21,162 nucleotides of DNA from an uncultured bacterium (GTDB lineage: Bacteria > Bacteroidota > Ignavibacteria > Ignavibacteriales > Melioribacteraceae), in contig CALDDL010000270.1 of NCBI GenBank assembly GCA_937936675.1, forward strand, positions 1 to 21,162, written 5' to 3'. How positions within the stretch are numbered: position 1 is the first letter of the stretch; every line of letters begins with the position of its first letter. Both the position numbers and the translations under genes were made by a program. A model generated the notes under the pieces. It was not told where the DNA came from. It saw only the letters and a program-made list of their open reading frames with translations, and did not search any database. Positions 7,154-14,040 of this stretch are shown here, one piece after another.

Positions 7154-8984
7154 AGCCGACTTTCCTTTCTTTATGAATAGGTAATGTAACTGTGAAAGTA
7201 GTACCGCTCCCTTCTATACTTGTAAATGTTATATCTCCACCTAGCTGTTCCACACTTTTCTTCACTATATTCAAACCTAATCCAGTACCTTTAATATTTT
7301 TTACGTTTGATAATCTTACGAAGGGATCAAATATAGATTTATGTTCTTTATATGGGATACCTATTCCGGTATCTTTGATATCAAAAATCAATCTATCTTC
7401 TAAAGAACTTAGAGTGAAAACTACCGAACCTTTTTCTGAATTATATTTAAATGCGTTATCAATCAAATTACCGATAATTTTTTGTGTTAAGACAGTATCT
7501 ATGAAATAAAATTTTTCACTTAAATTGAATTTAGTTTTGCATCTAATATTTGGGTGAAGTAATTCAGCTTCTTTAATTAATTCAGTGCAAAATTCTGATA
7601 AATTTATTTTTTCAAAATTGATTTTTGGATCAGTACTTTCCATTTTATTTAAGAATAGGACTTCATTTAACATACCGATCATAGAATCAATATTTCTTCG
7701 AACTCGATTAAAATGTTTAGCTTTTTTTGCGGAACTGAAACTATCGCCCCCCATTTCCCAAAAGTCAGCCGAGGCAACTATAGATGTAAGGGGTGTTCTG
7801 AATTCATGAGAAACCATTGAGATGAATCTATTCTTCATTTCATTTAATTCATGTTCCTTCTTAAGGCTTAATTCTAAAGCCAATTGCATCTTTTTAGTTT
7901 CGGTAATATTTCTACCGGATGTAACTACGCTTTTTACTCTACCATTAATATCAAATTCGGGTATAATAATAAAATCGAACCAGATTCCATCATCGAGTTC
8001 GACTATAAGATCCATAATATGCCCGCTACACAATACCTCTTTGAGTGCATTAAAACGAATTTCTCTTACTTCTTTTTTCATTGGTAGATCATTATAAGTT
8101 CTGCCAATAATTTTATCTTCAGTTAAGTTGTAATAATTCTGAACCGATCTATTTGCATAAATATATTTACATGACATATCGAAACGAGAAATGGTATCGC
8201 TAGTATTTTCTGCTAGTGCTCTGAAGGATTCGCGCGATTCCTCCAATTCATGAGTTCTTTCTTTTACCATCTCTTCGAGTTTTTCTCTATATCGATTTAG
8301 TTCTATTTCGGTATTTTTTCGTCTGGTGATATCTTGCCAGCTCCCGATTGCTTCAAGGGGGTTTCCATCTTCATCAAATATTGGATTAATCTCATCCATC
8401 ATCCAATGGTAATTTCCTTCTATATCACGGAATCTATATTCATACGATTTCTTTTCTTTAACAAAAAAGATAGTTTCAAAATCATAAAGTTTTTCTCTAT
8501 CCTCTGGGTGAACATTTTCAGAAAAGAATCCGGGTATATCAAAAAATACTGAAGTATCATACCCCAATATATTTTTAAGATTTTTGCTAATAGATTTTAC
8601 TTTTAATCCTGGAGAAGCTTCAAGACTATATATTATTACAGGACTGGAATTAAGAAGAAATTGATATCTGCCTTTTGTCAATTCTAATTCTTTAGTTTTC
8701 TTTTCTATAAGATATTCTAGATTAGTTTGAGTGCGATTTAGTTCTAATTCAGCTTTTTTTCTTCCACTAATATCTGAAATAGTAAAATAAAAAAAAGCTT
8801 CACCGTAAGTTCCTTTATTAACCCTGCATCCTACTAAACCACAAAACGGATTTTTATCCGGTCTATTAAAACAGAGCTCAAATTGCTGTTCTTCTTTTGT
8901 TTGTTTTATTTTATCGAAATAATAAAGAAAGGTCCCTTGATCTTTTTTTAGAATAAATAAACTTAATAGCTTATCAATTAATTG
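7146..8984 (-). CDS. PAS sensor histidine kinase, main part (downstream of a -1 frameshift)
   Basis: This frame encodes 612 residues that continue the protein begun at 9307 after a -1 shift; the joined product is 720 residues. It contains the rest of the first PAS domain (ending ISDISGRKKAE), a coiled coil, PAS 2 (HPEDRE, then WQDITRRKN), a second coiled coil, PAS 3 (ending SGRNITETKK), then HisKA with the phospho-accepting His in MVSHEFRTPLTS. The HATPase domain has N-box IIGNLIDNAFKYN, G1 DIKDTGIGIP, F box IFDPF and G2 KGTGLGLNIVKK, all intact. No membrane segment is seen, so it is probably cytosolic. A TTG at 8681 is a poor independent start because it falls inside a coiled coil and homologous sequence continues upstream. 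The gene overlaps the LytTR regulator, its likely phosphotransfer partner. Confidence 0.85.
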   Translation of the reverse strand, partial: QLIDKLLSLFILKKDQGTFLYYFDKIKQTKEEQQFELCFNRPDKNPFCGLVGCRVNKGTYGEAFFYFTISDISGRKKAELELNRTQTNLEYLIEKKTKELELTKGRYQFLLNSSPVIIYSLEASPGLKVKSISKNLKNILGYDTSVFFDIPGFFSENVHPEDREKLYDFETIFFVKEKKSYEYRFRDIEGNYHWMMDEINPIFDEDGNPLEAIGSWQDITRRKNTEIELNRYREKLEEMVKERTHELEESRESFRALAENTSDTISRFDMSCKYIYANRSVQNYYNLTEDKIIGRTYNDLPMKKEVREIRFNALKEVLCSGHIMDLIVELDDGIWFDFIIIPEFDINGRVKSVVTSGRNITETKKMQLALELSLKKEHELNEMKNRFISMVSHEFRTPLTSIVASADFWEMGGDSFSSAKKAKHFNRVRRNIDSMIGMLNEVLFLNKMESTDPKINFEKINLSEFCTELIKEAELLHPNIRCKTKFNLSEKFYFIDTVLTQKIIGNLIDNAFKYNSEKGSVVFTLSSLEDRLIFDIKDTGIGIPYKEHKSIFDPFVRLSNVKNIKGTGLGLNIVKKSVEQLGGDITFTSIEGSGTTFTVTLPIHKERKVGFV

Positions 8985-9307
8985 TTTTTTTGAAGACCAA
9001 GCATATTTGCAATAGTTAAATTTGCTTCTAAAATAATTCCATCTTTATTTAAGGTTACATATCCTACAGGCGCACGATTATATAGTTCATAATAATTATA
9101 ATTAACTAGTTCTAAATTTTCCTGAATTGATTTTAGCTCTTCATTTTGAATTTCGAGTTCTAATTGATTTAGTTCAAGATCATGGAGCAGGCGTTTTGTT
9201 TCTAAGGGTATATTTTTTATTGAATTAATATTGATTTTTAAGGAAGGATTGATTTTACTTTTATTCATATCATTCCTGTTATGAATTCTTTTTCCTCTAT
9301 TATTCAT
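8978..9307 (-). CDS. PAS sensor histidine kinase, N-terminal part (zero frame)
   Basis: A 109-residue frame starting at ATG 9307, with AGGA 4 bases upstream. It carries a helical leader (LELNQLELEIQNEEL) and the first half of a PAS domain (LYNRAPVGYVTL, then EANLTIANMLGLQ). This leader-PAS combination normally continues without a break. Here it ends at TAA 8978, in the middle of the PAS fold and just after a run of seven A. Moving to the -1 frame at that run gives an uninterrupted PAS-PAS-PAS-kinase of 720 residues ending at 7146. The split could be a sequencing error, a recent mutation, or programmed frameshifting. Alone, the 109-residue product would be half a PAS domain. Confidence 0.8.
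   Translation of the reverse strand: MNNRGKRIHNRNDMNKSKINPSLKININSIKNIPLETKRLLHDLELNQLELEIQNEELKSIQENLELVNYNYYELYNRAPVGYVTLNKDGIILEANLTIANMLGLQKNN
8984..8990 (-). other. Slippery heptamer A AAA AAC at the kinase frameshift
   Basis: On the minus strand the zero-frame codons CAA AAA AAC AAT TAA contain the canonical X XXY YYZ heptamer A AAA AAC, two codons before the stop. A -1 slip reads on as CAA TTA ATT GAT, entering the long kinase frame. The run of seven A (8985-8991) could also permit RNA polymerase slippage. I see no strong downstream stem-loop and no internal Shine-Dalgarno stimulator; only weak AT-rich pairing follows. Confidence 0.5.
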
Positions 9308-9413
9308 TTTGTCCTATTATATTTAGGAATAAAATCAGGAAAAAATCAATTTATTTATTTGCACATTAATGAGTTAACTCGATAAGAATATAAAATTACT
9401 ACTAACAAAAGCC

Positions 9414-9442
9414 AGTTTAATAATCAAAAAGCATATTGTCAA
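9414..9442 (-). promoter_or_regulatory. Candidate sigma70-like promoter for the PAS kinase operon
   Basis: The minus strand has a perfect -35 TTGACA (9442-9437), a 17-bp spacer and a -10 TAAACT (9419-9414; four of six matches to TATAAT). Transcription would start near 9407 and give a leader of about 100 nt before the ATG at 9307. The position fits the only gap above 300 bp within the signalling cluster. Confidence 0.45.
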
Positions 9443-9495
9443 GTAAAATTATATTGAATAAAAAAGATTTGAGGACTTAATATCATTTAATATAA

Positions 9496-9614
9496 TAAAG
9501 TGTCTTTACATTTAGGGAGATTAAATAGCTAGTAATTGACATTACCAACGGAAAAAGTAATTAAATAGCTTAAAATAATTATGCAAGAAAAGACTATTAA
9601 AAAGAGACACTTTA
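9496..9614. repeat. Inverted repeat pair TAAAGTGTCT enclosing a direct repeat
   Basis: TAAAGTGTCT at 9496-9505 is the exact reverse complement of 9605-9614. The roughly 99 bp between them contain two copies of ATTAAATAGCT (9520-9530, 9560-9570) spaced by 40 bp, about four helical turns. This could be a regulator-binding region or a remnant of a small mobile repeat. Chance is possible in DNA this AT-rich. Confidence 0.4.
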
Positions 9615-9651
9615 ATAAAGAAATAAGAAAATATTATCATAGCAGAATTTA

Positions 9652-9673
9652 ATACTTAATATTAATTAAGTAT
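9652..9673 (-). terminator. AT-rich hairpin at the cheB stop codon (weak terminator or 3' end)
   Basis: ATACTTAAT and ATTAAGTAT form a perfect 9-bp stem with a 4-nt loop, including the cheB stop codon. The stem contains only two G-C pairs and no clean U-tract follows, so it is a weak terminator at best. It may instead protect the mRNA end. Confidence 0.3.
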
Positions 9674-10727
9674 GTTTGAGTATATAAGAGGCGATGTTTT
9701 GGAGCGGGAGGATTTTATCTGCGGCACTAAGTTTAATTGCTTCATTAGGCATTCCGAAAACCACACAAGATTTCTCATCTTGGGCAATAGTGAAAGCACC
9801 TGCATCCCTTAATTCCAATAAACCTTTCGCACCGTCATCCCCCATTCCTGTCATAATTATACCGATACAATTCTTACCTGCATAACGAGCGGCGGAGCGA
9901 AATAAAACATCTACCGAGGGACGATGACGGCTAACGAGAGGACCGTCTTTTACTTCTACATAATAACGAGCACCGCTGCGTTTAAGCAGGAGATGATGAT
10001 TACCCGGAGCAATAAGAGCTCGTCCTCTAATCACTGTATCCCCATCTTCAGCTTCTTTTACTGTTATCTTGCAAATCCGATCCAATCTTTTAGCGAAAGC
10101 TGTTGTAAAATTTTCGGGCATGTGTTGTACTATTACAATGCCATGTGAATCGGGCGGGAAAGATTCTAAGAACGTTTTCAATGCTTCAGTTCCACCCGTT
10201 GAAGCGCCTACAACAACAACTTTCTCCGTTGTTTCTATCATTGCTTTATTATTAGATTTTGGAATTATTACATCGGCGGTTAGTTTTGGTTCAACGCTAT
10301 TTTTATGAAATAAATATTTTTTGATATTTACTTTAGCCGCCGCTTTTACAACATCACAAATATGAACTTTAGATTCTTCAAAAAATAATTTTGTGCCGAC
10401 TTTTGGTTTAGTAATAATATCGACAGCACCAAGTTCTAAAGCCCTAAGAGCTGAATCAGTCCCCTCGCCTGAAAGACTCGAACAGATAACAACCGGTATT
10501 GGATGCTGGCTCATTATCTTTTGAAGGAAAGTAAGTCCATCCATTCGAGGCATCTCAATATCGAGAGTGATAACATCGGGTACTTGCTCTTGAATTTTTG
10601 CTGCCGCAATAAAAGGATCGGAGGCAGTCCCGATAATTTCAATTGAGTTATCGGAAGAGAGAATTTCAGAAAGAGTCTGCCTCACTAAAGATGAATCATC
10701 AACTATAAGTACTTTTATTTTATTCAT
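9666..10727 (-). CDS. cheB: CheB protein-glutamate methylesterase/deamidase
   Basis: A 353-residue protein of normal CheB length. The N-terminal receiver has D10/D11, phospho-acceptor D56 (ITLDIEMPRMDG) and K108 (TKP). After a linker (~130-165) the methylesterase domain carries the catalytic triad: S176 in VGASTGGTEAL, H202 in QHMPENFT and D298 in MTGMGDDGAKG. It removes receptor methyl groups made by CheR and may deamidate receptor glutamines; phosphorylation by CheA activates it. It follows cheR after a 167-bp gap, larger than elsewhere in the operon, and its ATG has no obvious SD. A possible promoter with TATAAT lies in that gap. No CheD gene is nearby, so CheB may be the only deamidase. 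Confidence 0.97.
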   Translation of the reverse strand: MNKIKVLIVDDSSLVRQTLSEILSSDNSIEIIGTASDPFIAAAKIQEQVPDVITLDIEMPRMDGLTFLQKIMSQHPIPVVICSSLSGEGTDSALRALELGAVDIITKPKVGTKLFFEESKVHICDVVKAAAKVNIKKYLFHKNSVEPKLTADVIIPKSNNKAMIETTEKVVVVGASTGGTEALKTFLESFPPDSHGIVIVQHMPENFTTAFAKRLDRICKITVKEAEDGDTVIRGRALIAPGNHHLLLKRSGARYYVEVKDGPLVSRHRPSVDVLFRSAARYAGKNCIGIIMTGMGDDGAKGLLELRDAGAFTIAQDEKSCVVFGMPNEAIKLSAADKILPLQNIASYILKHT

Positions 10728-10840
10728 ATCATTTTAATTTTTTAAAAAGACAAGGTTTTGCTTCAGTATAATTTTATTATCTGCTTAGTATCATTAACGC
10801 ACACAATTGATAATTAGCAAAATTTTAATAACCGAGGAGT

Positions 10841-10867
10841 ATTATAATCCGCCCCACATTAGCTCAA
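10841..10867 (-). promoter_or_regulatory. Possible promoter for cheB
   Basis: In the 167-bp gap between cheR and cheB the minus strand has a perfect -10 TATAAT (10846-10841) and a weak -35 TTGAGC (10867-10862) with a 15-bp spacer, the same short spacing as in the lacI promoter. This would allow cheB to be expressed separately from cheR. Confidence 0.35.
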
Positions 10868-10894
10868 CGGTAATGTTTAATCATCCAAAATATT

Positions 10895-11776
10895 TTAGTA
10901 TCGCATATATGTACTAGCTGCCATTTGTGTTATAGGTAAATTGGTTTTAAATATTGATTCCGAATGTCCAAGAAAAAGATATCCACCCGGGACTAGATAA
11001 TCGATTAGTTTTGCAATTAACCGATCTTGAGTTTCCTTATCAAAATAAATAATTACGTTTCTACAAAAAATCGCATCGAACTTTCCCGTGATACTAAAAT
11101 TATTATCCATAAAATTAAGCCATTGGAAATCGATAGTTTTTCTTAGCTGGGGAATTATCCTTACAACTTTTTTTTCTTTGTTTTTGCTCTTAAGAAAATA
11201 CTTGTGCATAAGAGGATTAGGGATCACTTGCGTTCTTTCTTCTTCATAGATTCCGAGCTTAGCAATTTCCAATACATGTGTGGAAATATCGGTAGCAAGA
11301 ATATTATAAGAGAATTTATTTTTTTCTTTAGCGAACTCATTTAAAACAATAGATATTGTATATGGTTCTTCGCCTGTGGAACAACCTGCGCTCCATATAC
11401 GCAAAGGTCTTTTTGTTCCTGCACCATATTTATCCTCTAATTCCGGCAGCGCAATATCAGATAAGAAATTAAACTGCCTCGGTTCTCTAAAAAAATCAGT
11501 TTTATTTGTAGTTACCAAATCTATCATTTGAGTGATTTCTTTATTGTCATTTCTACTTGAAAATAACATTTGACAATATTCAGAATATGAATCAATATTT
11601 AAGTCTCTTAATCTTTTTCTCAATCGCGCTTCAATCATAATCTTTTTAGAATCCGGCAATTTTATTCCGCATTTTTCATAAATAAAACTACTTAATTTAG
11701 AAAAATCATTAGCAGATAAAACTGCCGGTGAAAAATCATATTGATAAATAGAACTATTAGAATCTTTCAAATTCAT
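10895..11776 (-). CDS. cheR: CheR chemoreceptor glutamate methyltransferase
   Basis: A 293-residue SAM-dependent methyltransferase that methylates receptor glutamates during adaptation. The N-terminal helical CheR domain (~20-80) contains CGIKLPDSKKIMIEARLRKR. The catalytic domain has the SAM-binding motif IWSAGCSTGEEPYTISI (~128-144) and, near the end, FCRNVIIYFDKETQ and GGYLFLGHSES, both diagnostic of CheR. Its ATG at 11776 lies within the last codons of the receptor gene (20-bp overlap) with GGAG upstream, so translation is probably coupled to the receptor. That receptor ends in EFERF, a fit to the pentapeptide tether bound by the CheR beta-subdomain. Confidence 0.97.
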   Translation of the reverse strand: MNLKDSNSSIYQYDFSPAVLSANDFSKLSSFIYEKCGIKLPDSKKIMIEARLRKRLRDLNIDSYSEYCQMLFSSRNDNKEITQMIDLVTTNKTDFFREPRQFNFLSDIALPELEDKYGAGTKRPLRIWSAGCSTGEEPYTISIVLNEFAKEKNKFSYNILATDISTHVLEIAKLGIYEEERTQVIPNPLMHKYFLKSKNKEKKVVRIIPQLRKTIDFQWLNFMDNNFSITGKFDAIFCRNVIIYFDKETQDRLIAKLIDYLVPGGYLFLGHSESIFKTNLPITQMAASTYMRY

Positions 11777-13499
11777 GGTCTAATTTATCTCCGTGTCCGT
11801 TTCCGTTTCCGTTATTTCCCATATCCAGAACAACACCGGTAAGTTTAGAATTCTTTTTAGAGCTTCCGTTGCCTGGTTTATGAATAGAAGGACTAATAGA
11901 TGTGAATTTTTCATGAGTCAAATCATTCGATTTTACTCGATATGAATCTTCGCTTCTTCTATTTGTTACTTTCTTTTTCCCTTTTTCGTCTAGCTTAAAG
12001 AAGGACATAGTCTCCTGAAGCTGTTCTGATTGGCTAGTCAACTCTTCGGCGGTGGAAGAAAGTTCCTCTGAAGCGGAAGCATTTTGTTGAATCACTTGAT
12101 TTAATTGTTGAATTGCGCTATTAATCTGCTCGGCACCGCTATTCTGCTCATTGCTTGCCGCAGTAATTTCTTGAACGAGTTCAGATGTACGTTGGATATC
12201 GGGAACTATTCTTTTTAAGAGATCACCTGCTTTTTCGGCTACTTTAATACTTGATGCAGAGAGAGTATTAATTTCAGCGGCTGCTGTTTGACTTCTTTCG
12301 GCTAGTTTTCTCACTTCGCTTGCGACAACAGCAAAACCTTTTCCATGTTCACCGGCACGAGCTGCTTCGATTGCTGCATTCAATGCCAAAAGATTTGTTT
12401 GACGTGCGATCTCTTCGATTATCGAAATTTTTCCGGCGATCTCTTTCATAGCTTCTGCGGTTTCAGTAACTGCTTTGCCTCCTTCACTTGCATCCGAAGA
12501 TGATTTAAGAGCTATTTTTTCTGTCTGCTGCGCATTATCGGCATTTTGTTTAATGTTTGATGTCATCTGTTCCATTGATGAAGATGCTTCTTCTGCCGCG
12601 GCTGCTTGTTCGGTGGCACCTTGGGACATCTGTTCAGAGCTTGAACTCAATTGCTGAGAACCCGAGGCAACATTATCCGAAGCCCCTTTTACTGCTTCTA
12701 CTACCTCTTTTAGTCTATCGACCATCAGATTAAGTGCATTTGCAAGTTGCCCTACTTCATCTTTTTGATCAATATCGATTCTTTGAGTTAAGTCTCCTTC
12801 GGATAATGCTTTGGCAAATTCCACACCTTTGATTATTGGTTTGCTTATAATTCTCGATATAAAAATTCCAAATCCGATACCGGCAAACATTGCTCCAATA
12901 ATCATGATAATCATATAATTTCTAGCTTCGGCATAAGCCACATCGCTTTGGTCATAAGCTTCTTTGCCAATTGCTTCTTTCATTCTTGCCAATCGAGTAA
13001 GAAGAGTATCAATCAGATCCGATTTAGCTCTTGCAGAAGTCTGAGCAAGCTCAACGGATTGTCTTTTTGTGGCAAGGTCTTCGCTCTTTCCTAGTTCTAT
13101 TACTTTATCGACTACCTCGCTATATTCTTTCCATTGCCTGTCAAACTCGGCGAATAATTCTTTACCTTGATCGGTATGGATTAAAGGTTTTGCTTTTTCT
13201 AAAAATTGCTTTAATTGTTTTTCATATTCTCCCATTCTTCCAAGATGTCTTTCTCTTTCGCTAGTACTCGAAGCCAAAAGAAAATTATTTTGTGCTCTGC
13301 CAAAATAGATCAGATTCACATTAGCTTCTTTTAAATACGAAATTCCTTGCAATTCATTTTCGTACATAGAATTAAGCATTCCATTAATGTTGCTCATATT
13401 TGATAAACCCGTAAAACCAATAAATGCAGTTATCATTGATACAAAAATAAAAGCTAAGATCAATTTCACGCCGATTTTTAAGTCATAAAACCATTTCAT
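11757..13499 (-). CDS. Methyl-accepting chemotaxis receptor, 34H-like, with C-terminal tether
   Basis: A 580-residue transmembrane chemoreceptor: TM1 (~11-31), four-helix-bundle-type sensor (~32-192), TM2 (~194-216), one HAMP domain (~217-270) and a signalling hairpin (~270-500) with its tip at RQTNLLALNAAIEAARAGE (~366-384). The arm from EGGK to the tip is one heptad shorter than in E. coli Tsr as I recall that sequence, and three heptads shorter than in the 700-aa receptor, consistent with class 34H. A flexible, charged and Gly/Asn-rich linker (~505-575) ends in HEFERF; EFERF fits the aromatic-x-x-aromatic tether consensus for CheR/CheB. AAGGAG precedes the ATG. It lies between cheW1 and cheR. 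The ligand is unknown. Confidence 0.96.
   Translation of the reverse strand: MKWFYDLKIGVKLILAFIFVSMITAFIGFTGLSNMSNINGMLNSMYENELQGISYLKEANVNLIYFGRAQNNFLLASSTSERERHLGRMGEYEKQLKQFLEKAKPLIHTDQGKELFAEFDRQWKEYSEVVDKVIELGKSEDLATKRQSVELAQTSARAKSDLIDTLLTRLARMKEAIGKEAYDQSDVAYAEARNYMIIMIIGAMFAGIGFGIFISRIISKPIIKGVEFAKALSEGDLTQRIDIDQKDEVGQLANALNLMVDRLKEVVEAVKGASDNVASGSQQLSSSSEQMSQGATEQAAAAEEASSSMEQMTSNIKQNADNAQQTEKIALKSSSDASEGGKAVTETAEAMKEIAGKISIIEEIARQTNLLALNAAIEAARAGEHGKGFAVVASEVRKLAERSQTAAAEINTLSASSIKVAEKAGDLLKRIVPDIQRTSELVQEITAASNEQNSGAEQINSAIQQLNQVIQQNASASEELSSTAEELTSQSEQLQETMSFFKLDEKGKKKVTNRRSEDSYRVKSNDLTHEKFTSISPSIHKPGNGSSKKNSKLTGVVLDMGNNGNGNGHGDKLDHEFERF
11791..11814. repeat. Four copies of a 6-bp repeat in the receptor linker
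   Basis: On the plus strand, four tandem CCGTTT-like units (the first and last each with one change) encode alternating Asn-Gly/His-Gly residues in the flexible C-terminal linker of the 580-aa receptor. Gain or loss of units would change linker length in frame without disrupting the EFERF tether. Confidence 0.6.
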
Positions 13500-13527
13500 T
13501 TTATTTCTCCTTTTTATATACTATTAT

Positions 13528-14025
13528 TTAATTTTCTGTAACTGCGGTACAATTATTATTTTGAACTAATTCAAGCTCTTCCGAAGAAAATACTTTATCG
13601 ATATCGAGGATAATTATAAAGTTATCTTCACGCTTGCCCATACCTTTGATAAACTCTGTTTTTAATTTAGTGCCTATTCTAGGAGCGGGTTCAATATTTT
13701 CGCTATCAATTTCGAAGACTTCCTGAACGGAATCGACCAGAGCACCGATGACTGATTTCTCATCGCCTAAAGCGACCTCCATTACTACAATACAAGTATT
13801 TACACTTCTTTCGGTTTTCTTCAAACCAAATTTCATATTCATATCCACCACCGGGACAACGCTGCCGCGGAGATTAATCACTCCGCACATGAAATCGGGC
13901 GTCTGGGGCACTTTTGTTATCTTGATATAATCAAGTATTTCTCTTACTTGAGATACATCCACACCGAAAACTTCATCAGTGAGTTTGAAAGTTAGATATT
14001 GTCTCGTTTCTTTAATGTTTCCCAT
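13528..14025 (-). CDS. cheW: CheW chemotaxis coupling protein (core copy)
   Basis: A 165-residue single CheW domain, joining CheA and receptors in the array. Motifs are YLTFKLTDEVFGVDVSQVRE, ITKVPQTPDFMCGVINLRGS, VVPVVDMNMKFGL and FIKGMGKREDNFIIILDIDK near the end. It lies 15 bp downstream of cheA and 28 bp upstream of the 580-aa receptor, so it is the coupling protein of the core signalling unit. AGGAG precedes the ATG. It has diverged clearly from the CheW at 4316-4801, which suggests separate receptor partners. Confidence 0.96.
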   Translation of the reverse strand: MGNIKETRQYLTFKLTDEVFGVDVSQVREILDYIKITKVPQTPDFMCGVINLRGSVVPVVDMNMKFGLKKTERSVNTCIVVMEVALGDEKSVIGALVDSVQEVFEIDSENIEPAPRIGTKLKTEFIKGMGKREDNFIIILDIDKVFSSEELELVQNNNCTAVTEN

Positions 14026-14040
14026 TTATTACTCCTATAT

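Larger units (their letters stand above)
9308..9665. other. Intergenic region between cheB and the PAS kinase
   Basis: This AT-rich 358-bp stretch has no credible ORF. It contains a hairpin at the cheB stop codon (9652-9673), an inverted repeat of TAAAGTGTCT (9496-9505 with 9605-9614), a direct repeat of ATTAAATAGCT (9520-9530 and 9560-9570, exactly 40 bp apart) and a candidate promoter for the kinase gene (9414-9442). It divides the cluster into two likely transcription units. Confidence 0.7.

Noticed and set aside
6996..8552. Several plus-strand ORFs of 60-105 residues opposite the kinase and LytTR genes
   Set aside because: They are shadows of well-supported minus-strand coding sequence, with low-complexity hydrophobic translations and no SD sequences or domains.
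8681..8681. Independent TTG start for a shorter PAS kinase
   Set aside because: The same frame stays open for another ~300 bp upstream and encodes the end of a PAS domain and its coiled coil, so the TTG is internal.
9536..9541. Plus-strand TTGACA as a promoter
   Set aside because: No acceptable -10 at normal spacing and no plus-strand gene downstream.
10841..10880. tRNA-like fragment (plus strand: ATAATCCGCCCCA followed by TAGCTCAACGG) in the cheR-cheB gap
   Set aside because: The T-arm/acceptor-like piece precedes the D-loop-like piece and no anticodon arm or cloverleaf can be formed; the same bases are better explained as a -10 box and a short hairpin.
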